Part shown: positions 52,106 to 60,018 of the stretch, one piece after another
Layout of the letters: each line of letters opens with the position of its first letter
Position numbering within the stretch: position 1 is the first letter of the stretch
Assembly: GCA_028291615.1 (NCBI GenBank)
Contig: JAQGHM010000104.1
Coordinates: 1-64,000, forward strand
Direction of reading: 5' to 3'
DNA: 64,000 bases
DNA from: Phycisphaerales bacterium
GTDB lineage: Bacteria; Planctomycetota; Phycisphaerae; Tepidisphaerales; Tepidisphaeraceae
Program-made: the position numbers and the translations under genes
The notes under the pieces: model-generated
What the model saw: only the letters and a program-made list of their open reading frames with translations
The model's database searches: none
Told to the model about the DNA's origin: nothing

Positions 52106-53481
52106 CAGAACAACTCCATGATCGGCTTGGTCCCGGAATCCACCACCGTAAACGGCCGTCCCTGCGGGCCGGGCAGTACCGTCTCAAGGTCGATGCCGAG
52201 GCTGTGATAAATCGTCGCTACGATTTCCGACGGCGTGACCGGGCGCTCTGCGGGATAACCCCCAATCTCATCGCTCTTGCCGACGACGCGTCCGCCCTGC
52301 ACGCCGCCGCCGGCGAAGTACATCGTCCAGCAGGCCGGCCAATGGTCGCGCCCGCCCGCCGGGTTAATGCGAGGCGTGCGCCCAAATTCGGCCAGGTTGC
52401 AGACCATCGTGTTGGCGAGCATCCCCCGATCGCTCAGGTCTTCGATCAATGCGCTATACCCCTGGTCGTACATTGGCGCGACGGCTTCCTTCATTCCCTG
52501 GATCGACGTGAACGGGCTTGAGCCGTGGATGTCCCAGGTGATCTCGTTGAAGACGGTGAGGAAGGTGTTGATCGTGACGAATCGCACGCCCGCTTCCACC
52601 AGGCGGCGCGACAGCAGGCAGCTTTGGCCAAAGCGGTTCATGCCGTAGCGCTCGCGCACTTTCGTGGGTTCCTTGGAGAGATCGAAGGCGTCGCGGGCCT
52701 TGGTGCTGCTCATCAGCTTGAACGCGGTGGCGAAGTTGGCGTCCATCAGGGCGGCGTTTTCGCTTGATTCGAAGTCCCGGACCGTGCCGTCGACGATGTC
52801 GCGCATCTTCTGGCGGCGGTTGGCGCGGGCTTCGCCGATGTAGCCGGGCGGGAGCAGATCTGGGACCTTAAAGTCTTTCTTTGATGGATCAGCACCGAGC
52901 ACGAAGGGGTCGAAGCCTTTGCCGAGGAAGCCGGCGTCCTGGCCGTGCGGCATGCTTCCGCCGGTGTTTCCCATCGGCTCGGGCACCAGCACGTGCGCTG
53001 GCAGCTCATTGCGCGATCCCTTGAGGTACTGCATTGCACAGCCGACGTGCGGGGTGTTGATGCCGGCGGCGAAGAGGCGGCCGGTCTGCATCATCTGGTG
53101 GCCGGTGTCGTGGACCGCGGCGGCGGTGTGATTGCAGCTTCTGACGAGGCTGAATTTGTCGGCGATCTTCGCGTGTAGCGGGAGCAGCTCGGTGAGTTGG
53201 ATGTCCTTGGATTTGGTGGAGATCGGTTTGAACGGCCCGCGAATTTCAGCGGCGGCATCAGGCTTGGGGTCGAAGAGGTCGATCTGGCTCGGCGCGCCCA
53301 GGTTGAAGATCATGATGCAGGAGCGCTCGTCATGATCTTTTTTGACTGCGCCCATGGCGCGCAGCGCGCTGAGGTGACCCATCGTCAGGCCGAGCGCGCC
53401 CAGCGCCCCGGCGTGGAGGAAGTCGCGGCGGGTCAGGCCGTCGCAGGTTTGGGTGGAAGCCCTTGAGGTCCATCGGATCAT
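52105..53481 (-). CDS. DUF1501 exported protein (Tat leader)
   Basis: 458 residues. The Tat motif LTRRDFLHAGALGALGLTMG is at residues 16-35. The DUF1501 domain has CIMIFNLGAPSQIDLFDPKP, HTAAAVHDTGHQMMQTGR, AEFGRTPRINPAGGRDHWP and MYFAGGGVQGG. It is the first gene of the six-gene minus-strand unit ending with apbE. The two-residue contacts typical for metal binding in the alkaline-phosphatase fold are not all evident, so activity is open. Confidence 0.88.
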   Translation of the reverse strand: MIRWTSRASTQTCDGLTRRDFLHAGALGALGLTMGHLSALRAMGAVKKDHDERSCIMIFNLGAPSQIDLFDPKPDAAAEIRGPFKPISTKSKDIQLTELLPLHAKIADKFSLVRSCNHTAAAVHDTGHQMMQTGRLFAAGINTPHVGCAMQYLKGSRNELPAHVLVPEPMGNTGGSMPHGQDAGFLGKGFDPFVLGADPSKKDFKVPDLLPPGYIGEARANRRQKMRDIVDGTVRDFESSENAALMDANFATAFKLMSSTKARDAFDLSKEPTKVRERYGMNRFGQSCLLSRRLVEAGVRFVTINTFLTVFNEITWDIHGSSPFTSIQGMKEAVAPMYDQGYSALIEDLSDRGMLANTMVCNLAEFGRTPRINPAGGRDHWPACWTMYFAGGGVQGGRVVGKSDEIGGYPAERPVTPSEIVATIYHSLGIDLETVLPGPQGRPFTVVDSGTKPIMELF

Positions 53482-53590
53482 CGGCCGGCCCTCCGCACGA
53501 GAGAAATGCCAGCGCCAACTGTACTTGGCGCGAGGGGCGGAAACAACCGGGTTTATTGCCGGATGTTGCGTCTTCGCGTGGGTTTAGGGG

Positions 53591-54442
53591 CTAGATCCGG
53601 GGGATGAGGGCGGCGATGAACTTGTTGATGTCTTTGAATTCGCCCTGGTGGGATTCGCCACCGCTACCGGCGCCGGTCAGCGTGTCGTTGCCTGCGCCGC
53701 CCCAGAGGGTGTCGCGGCTGTTGCCGCCGTCGATGACGTCGTCGCCGGCCATGCCGAAAAGCTCGTCGTGGTCGGTGCCGCCGCTGATCGTGTCGTTACC
53801 GTCCTGGCCGAAGATGACGTCTTTGGAGCCTTCGCCGCTGATGGAGTCATTGCCGCGGCCGCCGAAGATGAGGTCGGAGCCGTCGGTGTCGGCGTCGTTG
53901 CCGGTGCCGCCGAAGATGGTGTCGTCACCGTTGTCGCCCTGGAGCTGGTCGCGGTCGGCACCGCCGTGGATGAGGTCATTGCCCGCGCCGCCGGAGATGA
54001 AGTCGCGCTGGGCGCCGCCGTCGATGAGATCATTGCCGGCGCCGCCGAAGCCGAAGTTTCGTCCGTTGCCCAGGGAGATGCGGTCGTCGCCGTCGTTGCC
54101 TTCGACGTAGTCGCGCTCGTTGCCGCAGCGGATGCGGTCGTTGCCAGCGCCGCCGAAGATCTCCGTCCGGATATTGAAGACTGCCTGGCTGCTGTCGATG
54201 CTGATCGTGTCGTTACCTGAATCACCGAAGATTCGGACGCGGCCAAGCCCTCCGCGGGCGACGGATTGCGTCACGCCGTTGACGGTGACGATGACGTTCG
54301 CCTTGGCGGCATCGAGGCCGACGGTGATGACGTTGTCCACGCCGACGTCGCCGAAGACGCGCAGGGTGCTGCCGGTCTTGGCGACCGAGGAGAGGAGGAG
54401 GCGGGATTCGAGTTGCTCGGCCAGGCCCAAAGCTTCATCCAT
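53591..54442 (-). CDS. RTX-repeat calcium-binding exported protein
   Basis: 283 residues. LEQLESRLLLSS-like start (AEQLESRLLLSS, residues about 8-19) is the LEPR-XLL export signal. The rest is largely nonapeptide repeats of GGxGxDxxx type (GGAGNDRIR, GGAGNDLIDGGA, GGTGNDADTDG, GGAGNDTLTG), forming a calcium-bound beta roll. ATG 54442 has AAGGA about 6 nt upstream. It is probably at the cell surface or released. It is upstream of the DUF1501 gene by 109 bp. Confidence 0.85.
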   Translation of the reverse strand: MDEALGLAEQLESRLLLSSVAKTGSTLRVFGDVGVDNVITVGLDAAKANVIVTVNGVTQSVARGGLGRVRIFGDSGNDTISIDSSQAVFNIRTEIFGGAGNDRIRCGNERDYVEGNDGDDRISLGNGRNFGFGGAGNDLIDGGAQRDFISGGAGNDLIHGGADRDQLQGDNGDDTIFGGTGNDADTDGSDLIFGGRGNDSISGEGSKDVIFGQDGNDTISGGTDHDELFGMAGDDVIDGGNSRDTLWGGAGNDTLTGAGSGGESHQGEFKDINKFIAALIPRI

Positions 54443-54623
54443 GATATTCCTTCGTTGGTTCCGCGACGCCCGCGTGGCGATGCCGTTCGCGTGCCGCCTC
54501 ATCCGTTGTGGTCGGGTACTGTATCGGGGTGTTTCAATGCACGCAAACTACGGAAAATGTGTTAGATGAACGACCTTGCGCGGGAAATCTTTTCGGTGGC
54601 GGGATATCCTATGTTGCATAGCC

Positions 54624-55634
54624 ATGAACCCTGACTCCTTCCTCAGCCATATGTTGTTTGCCTCGTTGGCGCTGACCTTTTCAGGCGCGCTGCTCTTCGC
54701 CGATCCGACCCCGCCGCCTGCCGATGCGACGGGGAACGGCTGGGACCCGGCGGCCTTCAGTTACAAGATGAGCTTGCCGCTGGCGGTGGAGGAGACGACG
54801 CCGAACCGGGCACAGGTGGACTGGCAACACCAACCGCCCAAGCTGATCGCCGGCACGGCTGCGCCGGTAGCGACCGCGGGACGGGTCGAACCGTTCCAGA
54901 CGGACGGGCTGAACATCACGCGCTTGCGTTTCCGCGACCTGGATGGTGAGGATGTTCCAGCGCTTTTGGTCACGCCCAAGGGTCGCAAGGGACCCTTCCC
55001 CGTCGTGATCGCCCTTCACGGCTTGCGCTCCAACAAGGCGCAGGTGGTGGCCCAAGTAGCGCCGACGCTGGTCAAGCAGGGCTTCGCGGTACTCGCGCCC
55101 GACTTACCCTCACACGGCGAGCGCCCCGGCGAAGCCGCCAAAATGTTCGATCAGAAGGATTTGAAGGCGTTCGTGCATCGTTGCCGGCAGGCGGTGCTGG
55201 ACGTTCGGCTTTGCATCGACGTGGCGGAGTCGCGGCCGGAGCTGGATACGAAGAATGGCGTGATCATGGTGGGGTACTCGATGGGGGCGATCTTCGAATC
55301 GATCGTCGGCCCGGCGGACGCGCGGGTGAAGGCGATGTGCCTGATGGTGGGGGGCACGGTGGATTTTCCGCCGGTGTTTACGATGGTGCCGCAGATCGCG
55401 GCGCTGCAGCCGCAATTGGCGATCGCGCACTTCGCCGGACGCCCCCTGCTGATGCTGAACGCGACGGCGGATCACGTGATCACCAAGGAGATGTCGGATC
55501 GCCTCTACGCCGCGGCGCCGGACCCGAAGGAACAGGTCTGGTACGACTCGGGGCACCGGTTGCCAGATACGGCGTATCAGCGGTGCGCGGATTGGGTGGC
55601 TAGCACTTGGAAGACGGTGGGCGGGCGGCCGTAG
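54624..55634 (+). CDS. secreted alpha/beta hydrolase (dienelactone-hydrolase-like)
   Basis: 336 residues. A signal peptide (MLFASLALTFSGALLFAD) starts at the tenth residue from ATG 54624. The hydrolase fold shows VVIALHGLRSNKAQV, a nucleophile elbow VGYSMGAIFES, Asp in NATADHVI and His in DSGHRLP. Family members hydrolyse acyl or lactone esters; substrate unknown. The frame is open 16 codons further upstream, which are rejected because they lie before the signal peptide. A 7-bp inverted repeat (GTGCAGG/CCTGCAC) follows the stop. Confidence 0.8.
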   Translation: MNPDSFLSHMLFASLALTFSGALLFADPTPPPADATGNGWDPAAFSYKMSLPLAVEETTPNRAQVDWQHQPPKLIAGTAAPVATAGRVEPFQTDGLNITRLRFRDLDGEDVPALLVTPKGRKGPFPVVIALHGLRSNKAQVVAQVAPTLVKQGFAVLAPDLPSHGERPGEAAKMFDQKDLKAFVHRCRQAVLDVRLCIDVAESRPELDTKNGVIMVGYSMGAIFESIVGPADARVKAMCLMVGGTVDFPPVFTMVPQIAALQPQLAIAHFAGRPLLMLNATADHVITKEMSDRLYAAAPDPKEQVWYDSGHRLPDTAYQRCADWVASTWKTVGGRP

Positions 55635-55707
55635 GGAAAACAAGTGCAGGCAAACTCGTAAGCGACTAATCCTGCACGTGTTATGAATCCATATGCTTTT
55701 TAAAGCG

Positions 55708-55812
55708 GGACCTTTGCGGGTCCGGAGGGGGTCCAAAGCGGGTCCTGAACCGGGTCCTTTTTGGGTCCCGGGGAGGTCCCTTCGCGGTCCTTCGGAGGTC
55801 CTTTTTGGGTCC
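55708..55812. repeat. tandem array of ten 11-bp units with GGWCC core
   Basis: GGWCC begins at 55708 (GGACC), then GGTCC at 55719, 55730, 55741, 55753, 55764, 55775, 55786, 55797 and 55808. Spacing is 11 bp throughout except one of 12. The core is invariant while the six bases between vary (TTTGCG, GGAGGG, AAAGCG, TTTTTG twice, and so on). The period is not a multiple of three and no protein repeat results. Confidence 0.85.
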
Positions 55813-55973
55813 GGGGTCGGCTTTAAGTCGTTGCTGCTATTCGGTTTTCAAAGAATCTTTCACTTGATGAAGTGTACCGTGGGTGGGGGGTAGGGTCAAT
55901 CGAAAAGTTAGGGTTTTGTAAACCCATCTTGATGTTGACTGTTGAGGTTGATTGGCAGGGCGATGAAAGACCG

Positions 55974-55985
55974 GCCGCAAGCGGC
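55974..55985. repeat. palindrome GCCGC-AA-GCGGC, related to 26875
   Basis: Five-base arms with loop AA and following GGGCTA resemble the longer element at 26875-26890 with its GGCTA. It may be a degenerate member of the same repeat family. Confidence 0.4.
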
Positions 55986-56085
55986 GGGCTATGTGGGAAG
56001 TTACTTTGCAAATGGCGGTGGGCGGAATGGGATGACGATTATTCGGTTATGATTCCGTGGGTCGTCTGACCTCGGGAGTGATCTG

Positions 56086-56417
56086 ATGGTGCTCGATTAT
56101 GCTTCGAAGCGTGGGCGGGATTTGTTGACTTGGAAGGCCCGGTGCAAGATCGCCGGGTTGACCGTTTTTCATTGGTGGGGCTGTGGTTGAGCGTGGGGTT
56201 CTTGTGGGAAGCGGGCAGGGATTTTTTTGCTGTCGATGACGGTTGCATGGTGGAGGTCCCGCGGTTGGGTGAGCCTCCGATGCGCAGCATCGCAGAGGCG
56301 CGGAGGCGGACGGCGCTGCTGATGTCTGCGTTGTCGCTGGGTGGGTCGCTGGTTTGCTGGGTGACGATCGTGCGAACGCGGAACATGCCGGAGTCGCACC
56401 GATGGAGTCTGGGGTGA
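56086..56417 (+). pseudogene. possible frameshifted small membrane protein
   Basis: ATG 56086 has GGGAG 8-9 nt upstream and gives 34 residues (MVLDYASKRGRDLLTWKARC) before a stop at 56190. From about 56160 another frame is open to 56417 and encodes a hydrophobic stretch (FSLVGLWLSVGFLW) and a second membrane-like segment (ALLMSALSLGGSLVCWVTIV). A single frameshift near 56155 would join them. No family was recognised, so decay is only a suggestion. Confidence 0.25.
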
Positions 56418-56695
56418 TCGGCAACGAAGTGCGAACTGGTTTGGTTTTGCTGGTTTGGGCTGTGCCGGCTTTAGCAGCCGATCGCGCGGGGCCGTTGTTG
56501 GTTCCGCCGGCTTTTGCGGTGGTGTTTATCGATGCGGAAACGGAGAAGGCGCTGGGGCCGTTTCCTTATGATCGCGCGGTTTATGCGAAGGGGATCGAAG
56601 AGAATGAGACGCCTATCGGCAAGGTGAAGGGGCATCGGTTGTTCTGCTATCAATTGTTTTCACTGTATGGAGAGTTGGCGGGTGGGCAGCGGTAG
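56402..56695 (+). CDS. small secreted protein of unknown function
   Basis: 97 residues. The N-terminus looks like a signal peptide (VRTGLVLLVWAVPALAADRA); the mature part is short, with VVFIDAETEKALGPFPYDRAVYAKG. GGAG lies 9 nt before the ATG. It overlaps the end of the preceding broken frame. No family recognised. Confidence 0.45.
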   Translation: MESGVIGNEVRTGLVLLVWAVPALAADRAGPLLVPPAFAVVFIDAETEKALGPFPYDRAVYAKGIEENETPIGKVKGHRLFCYQLFSLYGELAGGQR

Positions 56696-56727
56696 AACGT
56701 CCACCTGATTGGCGGGCATGGGTCGAA

Positions 56728-57291
56728 ATGGGACGGCGCATCTTCTACATTATCGCCTGTCTTTCGATGCTGCTTTGTGCACTCAGTGTCGCCATGCTGG
56801 TCAGAACTTACCGGGCTAACGATCACATCACGTGGTCAACTGCGCGCGGAAACTTTTATTGCATCGAATCGAGAGATGGGTGCGTCTGGGTCAGCCGGAC
56901 CCAGAGCGACTCCACTCACAGACTGACCTGGCAGCGAAGCCTACCGGGTTGGATGACGACCTACTTCCCCAATGCGCACATTTATGGGGGCCCGACTTAT
57001 CACTCGCAGGATCTATGCTTTTTACAGGTCAATTGGAGCGACGATGGCACCGTGTTTCGGGACCGCTGGAACCATTCAGCATTGCATCCAATGTGGACGG
57101 CGACATCGCATTGGGGATTGCTGGCAATTGGTTGGATCATTATTCCGGCGATGTGGGGATCTAGCCGTCTGATCCAGAGCGTTGGGCGGCGCGTACGTAG
57201 TAAGAGGGGATTGTGCACTATCTGCAGCTACGATTTGCGGGCGAGCAGTGGGCGATGTCCGGAATGCGGGACGGTGATTCCGGCGCGTTGA
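56728..57291 (+). CDS. membrane protein with C-terminal zinc ribbon
   Basis: 187 residues. Membrane helices at residues 5-25 and about 128-148 flank an extracytoplasmic domain. The C-terminal CTICSYDLRASSGRCPECGT is a four-cysteine zinc ribbon frequent at the end of planctomycete membrane proteins. Function unknown. The start lies 32 bp after the preceding small gene. Confidence 0.7.
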   Translation: MGRRIFYIIACLSMLLCALSVAMLVRTYRANDHITWSTARGNFYCIESRDGCVWVSRTQSDSTHRLTWQRSLPGWMTTYFPNAHIYGGPTYHSQDLCFLQVNWSDDGTVFRDRWNHSALHPMWTATSHWGLLAIGWIIIPAMWGSSRLIQSVGRRVRSKRGLCTICSYDLRASSGRCPECGTVIPAR

Positions 57292-57355
57292 AAGGGTACA
57301 ACGCACAAACCATGTGATCGTCGGTTCAGCGCCGATTTTTGCCGAGGCATACTCC

Positions 57356-57634
57356 ATGTCTGACGAAGAATCAGGGCGCAAGCGCCCGCATTATCCCGGC
57401 CCTGCGGACTGGTTCACCGTTCCCGGCCGCCTGCTGCTTATCTTCACCCTGATCGGGTGTATGGGCTTGTTTTACTGGTATTTCATGAGCACGGCGGAGA
57501 GTTTGCCGGGGGGTTCGTATCCGATTTTGATGTGGATTGTTCCGGTGGCGTTGGCTGGGCTCGCGTTCTTTGTGGCGGCGGCGTTTGTCTTTGAGCGGGT
57601 GGGCGTTCGCATTTACCGCAGGGGCGGGGATTAA
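57356..57634 (+). CDS. small two-helix membrane protein
   Basis: 92 residues from ATG 57356; a GTG at 57314 would add 14. A charged start is followed by LLLIFTLIGCMGLFYWYF and ILMWIVPVALAGLAFFVAAAFVF. No family recognised. It converges with 57756-58406 across a palindromic repeat. Confidence 0.55.
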   Translation: MSDEESGRKRPHYPGPADWFTVPGRLLLIFTLIGCMGLFYWYFMSTAESLPGGSYPILMWIVPVALAGLAFFVAAAFVFERVGVRIYRRGGD

Positions 57635-57721
57635 ATTTAGAAGGTGTTTGATGGGCCCCGCCCCCGCTTAGCGTGTGAGGACTTTCGAAAAGGCGAGGTT
57701 GGTCATCTCTCGCGCTGCCAG

Positions 57722-57740
57722 CACGGGCGAGACGCCCGTG
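57722..57740 (+). repeat. CACGGGCG palindrome, perfect copy
   Basis: CACGGGCG-AGA-CGCCCGTG then ATACGGG. Arms are identical to the 29465 copy, with AGA instead of GGA in the loop and the same ATACG-like flank. It again lies between converging genes (stops at 57634 and 57756). Confidence 0.65.
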
Positions 57741-57755
57741 ATACGGGCGACCGGC

Positions 57756-58406
57756 TTAGGGGTGCTTTGGCATCTTTGACGATTGGTAAAAGAAGGGGCG
57801 ACTTGCGAGGAAGCGGAGGGCCGGTGGGACGCGCAATCGCTTCATTAGCCACAGGCAGATCACGCCGGCGAGGAGTACGGCGGTTGAGACGGCCGTCATC
57901 ATGTACCACTCGTTCCGCTCCGAAGCCTTTTTCAGGTCAAAGTAGAAGACGCCGGCCCAGCAGGTTGAGGCGGCGACGCCCGCGACGATGACGGAAAACA
58001 GGCCGATGAAATTCAGTACGTCCGCGATCCATCGGCGATTGCGGAGGCGCTTGCCGCAGCTTTCGCACAGCGGGTGGGTGGTGTTGAAGCCGATGATTTC
58101 CTTTTTGATCGTCACGCCGACGTGACCCAGAGCAAGCTTGAGCGCGTCCAGCGGGCCGAAACCGAAGCCGTCAAAGAAGACGGCGTTCCAGCGGTAGACG
58201 ATCAAGCGCGTGACTGGGCGCTGGCTGCAGGCGGCGCAGAGGTCGGCGGCGGCATCGGGGTGGAAGCGGGCGGCGTTGGCGCTGGCGAGGTAGCTTGCGG
58301 CTTCGCGCTTGCTGGCGAAGAAGGGGAGGAATTCGGCGGTGGGCGCGCCGCGTTCTACGAGCGCGTTGAGTTGGGATGTGGCGTCGTTTGATGTGGCGAT
58401 TGGCAT
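57756..58406 (-). CDS. membrane protein with two CxxC pairs
   Basis: 216 residues. CAAC and CESC (C-x2-C each, about residues 57-60 and 113-116) probably bind one zinc. Two membrane helices follow (LNFIGLFSVIVAGVAASTCWAGVFYF; MTAVSTAVLLAGVICLWLM). The zinc part has an N-terminal region with FFASKREAASYLASA. Function unknown. Confidence 0.65.
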   Translation of the reverse strand: MPIATSNDATSQLNALVERGAPTAEFLPFFASKREAASYLASANAARFHPDAAADLCAACSQRPVTRLIVYRWNAVFFDGFGFGPLDALKLALGHVGVTIKKEIIGFNTTHPLCESCGKRLRNRRWIADVLNFIGLFSVIVAGVAASTCWAGVFYFDLKKASERNEWYMMTAVSTAVLLAGVICLWLMKRLRVPPALRFLASRPFFYQSSKMPKHP

Positions 58407-58438
58407 TTTAAATCCAAAGATAAATGGTCTAAGACCAC

Positions 58439-58460
58439 GGGCAAGCGAGTACGCTTGCCC
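58439..58460. repeat. 9-bp palindrome GGGCAAGCG-AGTA-CGCTTGCCC
   Basis: Perfect 9-bp arms with a 4-base loop in the 177-bp gap between two minus-strand genes. It is preceded by CAC and followed by ATGCCACC. The outer CACGGGC...GCCCATG resembles the shorter CACGGGCG family. Confidence 0.6.
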
Positions 58461-58583
58461 ATGCCACCCAGCATGGCACCAGGGGAAAACCGAACACTGC
58501 GCGTGGACTGCGGATCCGGGGCGGCGCTTGGGCGCTGGCGCTTCCGGCGCTATGCCCCGGCGTGGTTTGGGGGTTGACGTGGG

Positions 58584-59951
58584 TTAGACCGTCAATCCCG
58601 CGAGGCGGCCAGTGCTGTCGGCGAAGCGGTCTTGTTTTACGCCTATGCCGTCGAGCATATTCAGGTAGAGGTTGCAGAGGGGGGTATTGCGGTCGTACTT
58701 GAGGTGGCGGCCTGGGGTGAGGATGCCGTTGCCTTTGCCTACCGTGAGGATGGGGAGGTCGTCGTGGTTGTGACGGTCGCCGTCGCCTATGCCGCTGCCC
58801 ATCATAATGAGGGTGTGGTCGAGCATGTTGCCGTTGCCTTCGGGGGTGCTTTTCAGCTTCTCGACGAAGTAGGCGAACATCTGCATGTGGAAGTGGTCGA
58901 TCTTCTGGATGGCGGCAATCTTGTCGGCGTCCTTGCCGTGGTGGGAGACGGAGTGGTGGCCTTCCTTGACGCCCAGCCAGGGGTAGCTGCGGTTGCTGCC
59001 GTCGCGGGCGACCATGACGGTGCTGACGCGGGTCATGTCGGTGCGCCAGGCGAGCCAGAGGAGGTCGCACATGAGCTTCATGTGGTCGGACATGTCGGTG
59101 GGGACGCCTTCGGGGCGGGCCATGTCGGGCTTGGGGATGTTTTGTTCATCGAGGCGGGCGCGCTCGACGCGCTGTTCGATCTCGCGGATGGAGGTTTGGT
59201 ATTCGTCGAGCTTTTGCTGGTCGCTTTTGCCGAGCTGGGTGCTGAGGCGCTTGGAGTCGTCGGCGACGAAGTCGAGGATGCTCTTGCGGTACTTGAGGTG
59301 GCGCTTGCGCGATTCGGCGTCGCCGGCGCCGAACATGCGGTCGAAGAGGGCGGAGGGGTTCATCTCCTTGGGCATCGGGGTGGTCTCGGAGCGCCAGGAG
59401 ATGTTGGAGACGTAGGCGCAGGCGTAGCCGGAATCGCAATTGCCGGCGCGGTCGCCGCGGTCGAGGCCGAGTTCGAGGGAGGGGAAGCGGGTTGTCTGGC
59501 CCATCTTCTGCGCGATGGCCTGGTCGACGGAGACGCCTAGCTTGATGTTGGAGCCGGAGGTTTTGAAGGGGTGCGCGCCGGTGAGGAAGGAGGCGGCGGA
59601 GCGGGCGTGGTCACCGGGGCCGTCGCCGTGGGCGCGGCCGGCGTCCTGGGTGAGACCGGTGAAGACGGTCATGTAGTCTTTGACGTTCTTGAGGGGCTGG
59701 AGCGTGGGGGGGAGTTCGAAGTTAGCGCCGGTGGCGGTGGGCTGCCAGTTGGGCATGTTGACGCCGTTGGGGATGAAGAACCAGGCGAGGCGGGTGGGGG
59801 AGGCGGCGGAGGCTGCGCCACCGAGGGCTTTGCCGGCGGCGGTGGTGGCGGCGCTGGCGGTGCCGGCCATGGCGTCGAGGAAGGGGAGGGCGACGGCTGC
59901 GCCGAGACCGCGGAGGACGCTGCGACGGGAGAGGGGGGATCGGGTGCTCAT
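58584..59951 (-). CDS. DUF1552 exported protein (Tat leader)
   Basis: 455 residues. Tat leader LSRRSVLRGLGAAVALPFLDA at residues 7-27. The DUF1552 domain follows: RLAWFFIPNGVNMPNW, GDHARSAASFLTGAHPFKT, GYACAYVSNISWRS, and NMLDHTLIMMGSGIGDGDRHNHDDLPILTVG. The fold is sulfatase-like as in DUF1501. It is downstream of its DUF1592 partner by 67 nt, the usual pairing in planctomycetes. Confidence 0.9.
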   Translation of the reverse strand: MSTRSPLSRRSVLRGLGAAVALPFLDAMAGTASAATTAAGKALGGAASAASPTRLAWFFIPNGVNMPNWQPTATGANFELPPTLQPLKNVKDYMTVFTGLTQDAGRAHGDGPGDHARSAASFLTGAHPFKTSGSNIKLGVSVDQAIAQKMGQTTRFPSLELGLDRGDRAGNCDSGYACAYVSNISWRSETTPMPKEMNPSALFDRMFGAGDAESRKRHLKYRKSILDFVADDSKRLSTQLGKSDQQKLDEYQTSIREIEQRVERARLDEQNIPKPDMARPEGVPTDMSDHMKLMCDLLWLAWRTDMTRVSTVMVARDGSNRSYPWLGVKEGHHSVSHHGKDADKIAAIQKIDHFHMQMFAYFVEKLKSTPEGNGNMLDHTLIMMGSGIGDGDRHNHDDLPILTVGKGNGILTPGRHLKYDRNTPLCNLYLNMLDGIGVKQDRFADSTGRLAGLTV

Positions 59952-60018
59952 GCGGGTCCTTTGTGGCGTGCGTCGGGGATTAAAGACGTAAAGACATAAA
60001 ACATAAGGAGACGCTGAA

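Larger units (their letters stand above)
55635..56401. other. 767-bp gene-poor region with repeats
   Basis: Contents in order are: an inverted repeat (55644-55650 and 55671-55677), the 11-bp GGWCC tandem array (55708-55812), a short palindrome GCCGC-AA-GCGGC (55974-55985), and a possible broken gene (56086-56417). No intact gene with a ribosome site and family-like sequence was found. Confidence 0.6.

Noticed and set aside
55708-55812. CRISPR array
   Set aside because: An 11-bp period with a 5-bp constant core is far below CRISPR repeat and spacer length, and no cas genes are near.
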